DNA of 64,000 bases. Source: Aegilops tauschii subsp. strangulata. Lineage: Eukaryota; Streptophyta; Magnoliopsida; Poales; Poaceae. Shown here one piece after another: positions 57,176 through 64,000 of this stretch (positions are counted from its first letter, which is position 1; each line of letters begins with the position of its first letter). The notes beneath the pieces are model-generated. The model was not told the origin of the DNA, did not search any database, and saw only the letters and a list, made by a program, of their open reading frames with translations. The stretch covers positions 146,026,885 to 146,090,884 of the forward strand of contig NC_053038.3 of the NCBI RefSeq assembly GCF_002575655.3, written 5' to 3'. A program made the position numbers and the translations under genes.

Positions 57176-58356
57176 TGTCCATGCGGTAAGTACAGGTGGT
57201 GACGGAGCCCCTTGCGTTAAGGCATAGTCCAGCTGAGCCTTCATCATCAGGCTCGATACCACAACTCACAGATAGGTTCTTTGGCAATTACTGAATAAGA
57301 AAAACATATCAATTAGTAAATAGCCTCGCACATACTCTTGCAAATATATTTCTATTAAGTCTAGATTTCTACACTATCAAAAGACACAGTACTATGCATT
57401 TGTACTAATTAATCATGAATTCTACTAATAAGTATATATGGATTATCTACACTATTAATAGTTCCTTGGATTCTACACTAATAAGCATGTGATCAGACTC
57501 TACACTAAAGCATATCATCGACTAGATTCCACAAAGCATATCATTGGACTCTACACTAAGCATATCATCGGATTCACTAAGCATATCATCGGATAATTTG
57601 CATTTGTAAGTATAACAATAAAGCATATATATATATATATCATCAAATTACTACAGTTAGTACGTATAACATACCATTTCATGCTGATCGACCATGGTAC
57701 TTGTCAGGCGGGTCACGAATGGCACCCCGACAAAGTCATCACGTGACGGAATTATGTCCCATAGGTTGCACACCTCCTCCTCTCTCGGCCTCACTCTTTG
57801 AGCTACGATGGCTTCATGAAGTGGGTTCTCATCATCTTCATCGAGTAGGTCCTCATTATCTTCATCATCTTCGTCATCTTCATCATCTTCGTCATCTTTA
57901 TCATCTTCGTCATCTTCATCATCTTCCACCAGGTTGAGATAAATGACAGCCAACTTGGGTCTTTCTGCTCTGAAGGAGAAGCTGATCAACTAACCACCAG
58001 TAAGACGCATGCGAGCAAGGAAACGGGCCCATCCATCTCCTCCAATCTGCGACATATTGCGTCCTTTCTCTACCTCCATAGTGTACGGCCCCTAGGAGCC
58101 TCAAATATCACAGTGTCTCCTGTCAGCTTGTTGAATTTCAACCTCACATTGCATGGGACGATCTGTGTAAAAAAGCAAAATGACACAATGCAGTAATGCC
58201 AACACTAAAAATAAAATAGTTGTTACATTTCATCTAATTTCTTACCGCCGCATGACGAAAACTCGGCTGGAAGTAGATGCCGAACAGCTTGCCAGTTGCA
58301 AGGCTGCTGGCGCACCTTGACTTGCACAGTCGACATAGTGGTGGTGGTGGCGCCAT
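57176..58356 (-). pseudogene. B3-domain gene, exons 1, 2 and 3a
   Basis: Exon 1 is 58356-58246 (MAPPPPLCRLCKSRCASSLA, then FQPSFRHAA, donor GTAAGA). Exon 2 is 58162-57675: IVPCNVRLKFNKLTGDTVIF, then after a frameshift near GRGRT, MEVEKGRNMSQIGGDGWARF and a TAG within the domain. An acidic microsatellite-encoded linker (EDDEDDEDD) and the start of a second domain (RDDFVGVPFVTRLTSTMV) follow. Exon 3 starts at 57290 with a TAA in place of an expected codon, then LPKNLSVSCGIEPDDEGSAG, and continues at 48562. Plant B3 domains bind DNA as transcription factors; the two-domain layout recalls REM-type proteins. A frameshift, three stops and a CACTA insertion make this copy dead. Confidence 0.8.
57845..57930. 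repeat. Coding (CATCTT)n-like microsatellite in B3 linker
   Basis: Repeated TCATCTTCGTCATCTTCATC encodes an Asp/Glu run on the minus strand. The length is likely variable between copies. Confidence 0.85.
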
Positions 58357-58559
58357 TTTCCTAAAGCAATATGAGCAAAGGATTAACGATGCACTTCACA
58401 GGAAAGAAAAACAGTAGCATGTGATATTTTTGGTTCTTCAGCGAGAAGCAATTTTATGGACAATTATAATCCTAAGATCTAGTAACATATTAGATGACAA
58501 GGTACCACCTACCAAAGCATTTCGGTGGCACCTATTGCCGAAAAAACTTTTCACAAATA

Positions 58560-58845
58560 TCTACCAAATGGTGCATACTAACTCAACTAAATCAACTAGC
58601 ATACTAAATCAACTAAATCAAAATGTTCTAAATCAACTAAATCAACTAGCCTACTAAATCATCTAGCCTACTAAATCAACTAAATCAAAATGTTCGAAAT
58701 CAACTAAATCAACTAGCCTACTAAATCAACTAAATCAAAATGTTCTAAATCAACTAAATCAACTAGCCTACTAAATCAACTAAATCATATCAACTAAATC
58801 AAAATGTTGCATATAAACTAGCCTACTAAATCAAAATGTAGCAGG
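58560..58845. repeat. CTAAATCAA-rich tandem repeat
   Basis: Units of AACTAAATCAACTAGCCTAC and AAATCAAAATGTTCTAAATC are arranged in a higher-order pattern with a period of about 53-62 bp. It lies upstream of B3 exon 1 on the minus strand. Confidence 0.88.
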
Positions 58846-58849
58846 GAGG

Positions 58850-59060
58850 AGGGAGAAGAGAGTGGGACGGGGGAGGAAGGCGGAGCGAGGAGGGGCCGGC
58901 CAGCGGCGAGTGGAGGGAGGACGAAGGAGGAAGGCGAAGCGAGGAGGGGCCGGCCAGCGGAGAGTGGAGGGAGGACGGAGGAGGAGGCCGGTATCGAGTC
59001 CAGCGAGGAGGAGGAGGTGACGGCGGCGCAGATCGGAGGAGGGGCGACGGGGGAGGACCG
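58850..59060. repeat. GC-rich duplicated segment upstream of the B3 gene
   Basis: GAGGAGGGGCCGGCCAGCGG with flanks occurs twice about 54 bp apart (about 58888 and 58942). The sequence has CpG-rich character and could be a GC-rich 5' region of the B3 gene. The proline-rich minus ORF over it is an artefact of composition. Confidence 0.6.
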
Positions 59061-59139
59061 GCGCGGGGGGTTGAGGGGGAGATCGAGTGAGTGTGAGTGT
59101 GATCTGGATCGGATAGAGGAGAGTAGGGGTGGGAGATGG

Positions 59140-59740
59140 AATGGCTTAGCAGTAGCGCGCTATAGACAAAGGCGCTACTGCTAAACGACCTATCAGTAGC
59201 GCCTTTCATAAAGAACGCGCTACTGCTATGTGTCAGCATGTAAAAATAGACATCAAAAATACATTGATCATCAATGGTCTTTTGTGTACAATCTGATTTG
59301 TCAATAGGAGTCTTCACCGGTTTAGGAACTGGTGAAGACTCATATTGCGGCCACAAATTCTACACATAGAGTTCAATGAAGACCAAGTGCTTGTGGAAGT
59401 TTGAGAAGTAATATATTTAAGGTGGTACAAACTCTCTTCACCGAGCGAGGTGGGACTAAATTTTTGTAGTAAACTTAGCAGTAGCGGTTATTGTGTAAAT
59501 GCGCTACTGCTATGATCCGTAGCAGTAGCGCTCTTCATGTTAATGCGCTGCTGCTAGAACTAGCCTCGCGGCGGCGTCGTGGCAATTATAGCAGTAGCGC
59601 TTCTTAGAGCGGGTGCGCTACTGATACATTTATTTCAGCAGCGAGTTTTGTGCACGCACGCAACTACTACTTAGGAGCAGCGCCTTATTTTAAAGCGCAC
59701 TACTGGTAAGATTCTGTGTATAGGCTTTTCCCTAGTAGTA
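59140..59740. repeat. Outer CACTA right subterminal region
   Basis: Multiple AGCAGTAGCGC / GCGCTACTGCTA motifs in both orientations mirror the left arm at 47845-48030 and end at TTTTCCCTAGTAGTA. Confidence 0.85.
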
Positions 59741-59805
59741 ACAGTTAGCTCAGGGTTAGTCATGAGTTAGTCTAACCTCTGGCTAAGTTAGAGTATCCAA
59801 ACAGG
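59741..59805. mobile_element. Small TIR element, right part
   Basis: It starts with the second ACA and ends GTATCCAAACAGG, complementary to the left end at 47573. It completes the element interrupted by the outer CACTA. Confidence 0.6.
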
Positions 59806-61150
59806 AGCAGTATATGACATGCAAGTTGCTCAAAGCATATAGTCAAATTCATACGTGAAACGATTTTTTTTGTTTTTGAAAACGGAACGTGAAAGGAATT
59901 TTTTTTAGAATGCTCTTGACATCTCGCTAACATGTGATGAGTTAACCGACCTCAATAGACGGCAAAAACGCCAGCCCGCCGCACTTTGAGAGAGACGAGG
60001 AGGGAGAAGCGATACGGCTGCTGGATTACTAGAGATAGGTGTCGCACGGAAGCCAAGAAATATGGTGATAGCGTGGGTTAGCCATGTACTAGTATAATGT
60101 AACTACACTGGGCTGCCGTGTTTCGTACTCTTCCAGTCCACTGTGGAGATGATTGGTTGATTTTATATCGCTGAATGATATAAAATATTATGAGTGCATA
60201 CGCTCCACCCTGAGGTTCCTTGCTCCTTCTCGGTCGTCGGGAATCTATGTTCTTCCACTCTATATTTTTATGTGAGCTTTGTTCATCCTTTTGCCAACAC
60301 GCGACACATCTAGCATCAAGGTGCACGTGTCATGCAAGGATCGTTCCATCTATATGAAGAAAACGTGGGACTGGATACGAGACGGACATGTACCCAGGAG
60401 TGGACGTGCGAACCTGTGTAATGTAGCACAGTAAGTGAAGTAGAAAGGCACAAATAGTATGAACATGCGTGGCATATGGGCATTTGTCTCTTACTACCAC
60501 TAAATGTTGTACGTGCAATGCCCAGTGATGTTATGGAGTACGTGACTAAGTACTCTACTACTACTATATTAATTGGAGGCACATATTAGGTTTTATATTT
60601 GTTTATGTGTATGCCCCGAGACCTTCCAACTAGACGTGTCTTTCTCTCCAGTTCGCACTTTGTATCGTTCATACCACTAGTACAGTAGTACTACTACGTG
60701 TGGTCTCCGACCCAGAAGTGGAGACGCTCTACCATGTTGTTCATGTCCCACTCCTTTCGCTGACGTGTGGGACATCCAGCACGTGCTGTGTGTTTGGCAC
60801 TCCTTCTTCGTAAGAGTTGAAATGCTAGCATTCATTAGAAATAAAAAATAAATATAAATCACCAGTGATACTATACCACGCGGTTTGCTTGCTCCTCAAT
60901 ATCGGAAAGAATACTTCCGCTCGCCGACATGTGGGACGTCGACCATCCTGGTCCACTTGCCATGCCCGCAGAACTCCAAGGGAGAGTCACCCCGGTCGTC
61001 GCGCCGCAGTAATTACTAATGAGCCATCAAATCACAGGCCCAACCTTACCCACTGTGAAGTTGCTCGGACGAAGGAACCATCATGACTTCGTTGAATTCC
61101 GCTTCTTGGAGAAAACTACTGTACCAGCAGTACTTCTAGCTACAGTAGTT
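59806..61150. other. Low-copy intergenic DNA
   Basis: I see no domain, splice-supported frame or known repeat. Some segments (60700-61080) are GC-rich with ACGTG cores (TGACGTGTGG, ATGTGGGACGTC), which could be bZIP-type sites, but no gene can be attached to them. Confidence 0.4.
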
Positions 61151-61159
61151 ACTCCAGCA

Positions 61160-61310
61160 GAGGCATCCTTTGGTTCATAGGATAGGAATTTTATAGGAAT
61201 ATGAAAATCATAGGAAGTGAGATGACATGCATCTCAATTCCTATAGAGAAAGAGATGCCATTTGATGCATATGATAGGAATTTTTCCATTGAGTCTAGGC
61301 TAATGTACTG
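61160..61310. mobile_element. MITE-like fragment
   Basis: CATCCTTTGGTTCATAGGAT with ATAGGAATATGAAAATCATA resembles one terminal half of a common grass TIR element. Internal inverted segments (GAGATGACATGCATCTC) are visible. The matching right terminus is absent, so it is partial. Confidence 0.45.
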
Positions 61311-61403
61311 GTAATTTGCTCTAAAAACTACAGTAGTAACTAGTAGTACTGTTACATGCTCGTAATTAATTAAACAAACGTACGGGCGACACAGACACAC
61401 ACA

Positions 61404-61805
61404 CTAACTACTAGTACTACTACTTCTCACATGCCGGCCAGACGCCATTGTTCTCCTTCCGGCTTTGTCGGCGACACCCCACCGTGCTTGGATCTCCGCC
61501 GACCTCTCGGCAGCAGCGCGTGCGTCCTCTTCTTTCTTACGGCGGCGAGCCTCTCTTTTCTTGAGTGCTTTCTGACTTTTTTGCTCCCTCTGTGCGGCTT
61601 TGGCCGCCTGTTGCTCTACCGCCCATTCGGCCTTGGCAGCTTCAAATTCCGCCCACATAGGTGTGAGGTCGCGAGCGGCGATGAACTCGGCACGGTGGGG
61701 TGCCACCGCTTCCCTACCATTCTGTGTGCGGTTGCGGGCGGCGAGGAACTCGGCGCGGCGGGATGCCATCGCTTCCTTACCGGTTAGTGTGCAGCGCGGT
61801 GGCAT
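61404..61805 (-). CDS. Uncharacterised charged coiled-coil ORF, 133 aa
   Basis: The frame starts MPPRCTLTGKEAMASRRAEF and contains two copies of an R-x-A-E-F-x-A-A-R-x-x-T motif, encoded by a DNA duplication of about 66 bp. A long Lys/Arg/Glu/Ala helix follows (KALKKREARRRKKEEDARAA). No known domain is recognised. It may be an exon of a transposon-borne or host gene, or a remnant, since no promoter, intron or partner was found. Confidence 0.35.
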   Translation of the reverse strand: MPPRCTLTGKEAMASRRAEFLAARNRTQNGREAVAPHRAEFIAARDLTPMWAEFEAAKAEWAVEQQAAKAAQREQKSQKALKKREARRRKKEEDARAAAERSAEIQARWGVADKAGRRTMASGRHVRSSSTSS

Positions 61806-61859
61806 GAACGACGCTTGGTGACAGCTCTGGGGTGGAGTGGCCGGACAACCGTGAAGTGC

Positions 61860-62226
61860 ATTGGTTTGTCAAGAGCTCAAGGATAGAAGACGAAGGAAAT
61901 TTGGATTCCCCTTCAATCCTGGTCATTTATTACCGAGTAAAATGCATTGGCGGTCATTGAACTTGTCTTGATAGCTCACTTTGATCATTGTATACGAGAT
62001 ATGGTGATTATACGGTCACTGGCTTAGCGTATAGCTCCGTATTTGTCTGGTTGACTAGTCAAACAGTCCACATGCGCCTCATCAGCTCGTGTTCTTTATC
62101 TATCTATCTATGCGGGCCTACCTATCAGTGGAGAAAGAAATAAAAACCAAAATTATGCGTATGTGACATTACTGTTTAGACGTTTGCTGGAGGCCTCCGT
62201 GAACACCGATCATGTATTCACCTGGC
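61860..62226. other. Gene-free spacer before copia LTR
   Basis: It includes GCGGTCATTGAACTTGTCTT and TATACGGTCACTGGCTTA, which feel repeat-derived, and a short (TATC)n run near 62098-62110. No terminus or coding sequence could be assigned. Confidence 0.4.
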
Positions 62227-62231
62227 TCAAC
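62227..62231. repeat. Putative target duplication TCAAC of second copia
   Basis: TCAAC precedes the LTR at 62232. The matching copy would be beyond the window, so this is only a candidate. It equals the duplication of the first copia. Confidence 0.4.
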
Positions 62232-63942
62232 TGTTGGGGATCATAGCAGAAATTTAAAATTTTCTACGCATCACCAAGATCAATCTATGGAGTCATCTAG
62301 CAACGAGAGAGAGGAGTGCATCTACATACCCTTGTAGATCGCGAGCGGAAGCGTTCAAGTGAACGGGGTGGATGGAGTCGTACTCGTCGTGATCCAAATC
62401 ACCGATGACCGAGCGCCGAACGGACGACACCTCCGCGTTCAACACACGTACGGAGCAGTGACATCTCCTCCTTCTTGATCCAGCAAGGGAAAGGAGAGGT
62501 TGATGGAGATCCAGCAGCACGACGGCGTGGTGGTGGAAGTAGCAGGATTCCGACAGGGCTTCGCCAAGCGCTACGGGAGGAGGGAGATGTGTCACGGGAG
62601 GGAGAGGGAGGCGCCAGGGGCTGTGGTGCGGCTGCCCTCCCTCCCCCGTCCTATATATAGGCCCCCTGGGGGGGGGGGCCGACCCTAGGAGATCTGATCT
62701 CCAAGGGGGGCGGCGGCCAAGGGGTGGCTTCCCCCCCAAGTCAAGTGGGGGCGCCCCCACCCCTAGGGTTTCCAACCCTAGGCGTAGGGGAGGCCCAAGG
62801 GGGGGCGCACCAGCCTACCAGGGGCTGGTTCCCCTCCCACTTCAGCCCATGGGGCCCTCCGGGATAGGTGGCCCCACCCGGTGGACCCCCGGGACCCTTC
62901 CGGTGGTCCCGGTACAATACCGGTGACCCCCGAAACTTTCCCGGTGGCCGAAACTGGACTTCCTATATACAATTCTTCACCTCCGACCATTCCGAAACTC
63001 CTCGTGACGTCCGGGATCTCATCCGGGACTCCGAACAACTTTCGGGTTACCGCATACTAATATCTCTACAACCCTAGCGTCACCGAACCTTAAGTGTGTA
63101 GACCCTACGGGTTCGGGAGACATGCAGACATGACCAAGACAACTCTCCGGTCAATAACCAATAGCGGGATCTGGATACCCATGTTGGCTCCCACATGTTC
63201 CATGATGATCTCATCGGATGAACCACGATGTCGAGGATTCAATCAATCCCGTATACAATTCCCTTTGTCAATCGGTACGTTACTTGCCCGAGATTCGATC
63301 GTCGGTATCCCAATACCTTGTTCAATCTCGTTACCAGCAAGTCACTTTACTCGTACCGTAATGCATGATCCCGTGACCAAACACTTGGTCACATTGAGCT
63401 CATTATGATGATGCATTACCGAGTGGGCCCAGAGATACCTCTCCGTCATACGGAGTGACAAATCCCAGTCTCGATCCGTGTCAACCCAACAGACACTTTC
63501 AGAGATACCTGTAGTGTACCTTTATAGTCACCCAGTTACATTGTGACGTTTGGTACACCCAAAGCACTCCTACGGCATCCGGGAGTTACACGATCTCATG
63601 GTCTAAGGAAATGATACTTGACATTGGAAAAGCTCTAGCAAACGAACTACACGATCTTTGTGCTATGCTTAGGATTGGGTCTTGTCCATCACATCATTCT
63701 CCTAATGATGTGATCCCGTTATCAATGACATCCAATGCCCATAGTCAGGAAACCATGACTATCTGTTGATCAACGAGCTAGTCAACTAGAGGCTCACTAG
63801 GGACATGTTGTGGTCTATGTATTCACACATGTATTACGATTTCCAGATAACACAATTATAGCATGAACAATAGACAATTATCATGAACAAGGAAATATAA
63901 TAATAACCATTTTATTATTGCCTCTAGGGCATATTTCCAACA
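62232..63942 (-). mobile_element. Angela-type copia 3' LTR
   Basis: This 1711-bp LTR reads TGTTGGGGATCATAGCAG...GGCATATTTCCAACA, i.e. TGTTGGAAATATGCCC on the minus strand. It is related to the LTR at 72-1806 but diverged and with a different terminal variant. The interior begins at 63943, so this is the 3' LTR of a minus-strand element that leaves the window. Confidence 0.92.
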
Positions 63943-64000
63943 GTCTCCCACTTGCACTAGAGTCAATAATCTAGTTACATTGTGATGAATCGAAGACCCA
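63943..64000 (-). mobile_element. Polypurine tract and start of copia interior
   Basis: GTCTCCCACTTGCACTAGAG is the same sequence that follows the LTR at 1807. The purine tract is at 63943-63954 on the minus strand. Only 58 bp of interior are visible. Confidence 0.88.

Larger units (their letters stand above)
47819..59740. mobile_element. Outer CACTA element carrying a B3 gene and a nested CACTA
   Basis: The left terminus is CACTACTAGGGAAAA. The right terminus reads TTTTCCCTAGTAGTA, the inverted repeat with the last G mutated to A. ACA flanks both ends. Subterminal tracts of AGTAGCGCG / GCGCTACTGCTA occupy 47845-48030 and 59140-59720. The element itself is about 3.3 kb; the rest is the inner CACTA. 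Its only gene is the two-domain B3 gene. I see no transposase, so it looks non-autonomous. Confidence 0.88.

Noticed and set aside
58826..59356. 176-codon minus-strand proline/serine-rich frame
   Set aside because: It is produced by GC-rich duplicated sequence and subterminal repeats, shows no domain and extends into CACTA arm repeats.

Overview
The window is repeat-dense plant DNA, almost certainly from a Triticeae grass (wheat, goat-grass, barley or relative). The evidence is the set of transposon families visible in it: BARE-1/WIS/Angela-type copia LTRs (starting TGAAGGAAATATGCCC on the minus strand, with the PPT AAGTGGGAGAC), Athila-type gypsy LTRs ending GACGTATCA, several CACTA elements with long subterminal repeat tracts, and Stowaway MITEs (CTCCCTCCG...). 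I see no rRNA gene, intact tRNA gene or CRISPR array. Apart from genes carried inside transposons, I can support no ordinary host gene.

Layout. 1-9577: the end of a CACTA element, split by a complete copia retrotransposon (72-8799, perfect TSD TCAAC). 9578-11030: a second, broken copia gag/protease fragment, itself split by a 5'-truncated LINE. 11031-25425: an Athila-type gypsy remnant whose LTR is split by an 11.9 kb CACTA element (12052-23958, TSD TAT). That CACTA holds an apparently intact three-exon GRF-type zinc-finger gene, two damaged genes and a roughly 510-bp tandem array of about nine copies interrupted by a solo LTR (TSD GAGTG). 25426-27365: LTR and copia debris. 27385-33978: a decayed plus-strand gypsy of the Tat lineage (gag, protease, RT, two RNase H domains, truncated integrase). 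33979-37463: a second Athila-type LTR and internal region, inserted into the Tat integrase. 37464 to about 44060: a CACTA left end with a 44-bp GGGCCGGCCC array and a multi-exon Ptta/En/Spm-like gene. About 44060-47572: low-complexity and low-copy DNA with a candidate Helitron 3' end. 47573-59805: a small TIR element carrying a CACTA (47819-59740, TSD ACA), which carries a second CACTA (48563-57175). 59806-62226: low-copy DNA with one uncharacterised ORF. 62232-64000: the 3' LTR and start of the interior of an Angela-type copia that runs off the window.

The most interesting content is gene cargo inside CACTA elements. (i) A two-B3-domain gene in the outer CACTA is cut by the inner CACTA; removing the insertion and one 3-bp duplication restores the frame across the junction. 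(ii) The inner CACTA carries exons in one orientation that resemble unrelated host genes: an ERECTA-type receptor kinase C-terminus, a Sas10/Utp3/neuroguidin-type segment and an unidentified GC-rich first exon (a Pack-CACTA-like assembly). (iii) The 12-24 kb CACTA carries the GRF zinc-finger gene with all splice sites in phase. Two of the CACTAs independently contain arrays of 500-660-bp units. Exact family names, ages and gene identities would need database searches that could not be run here.
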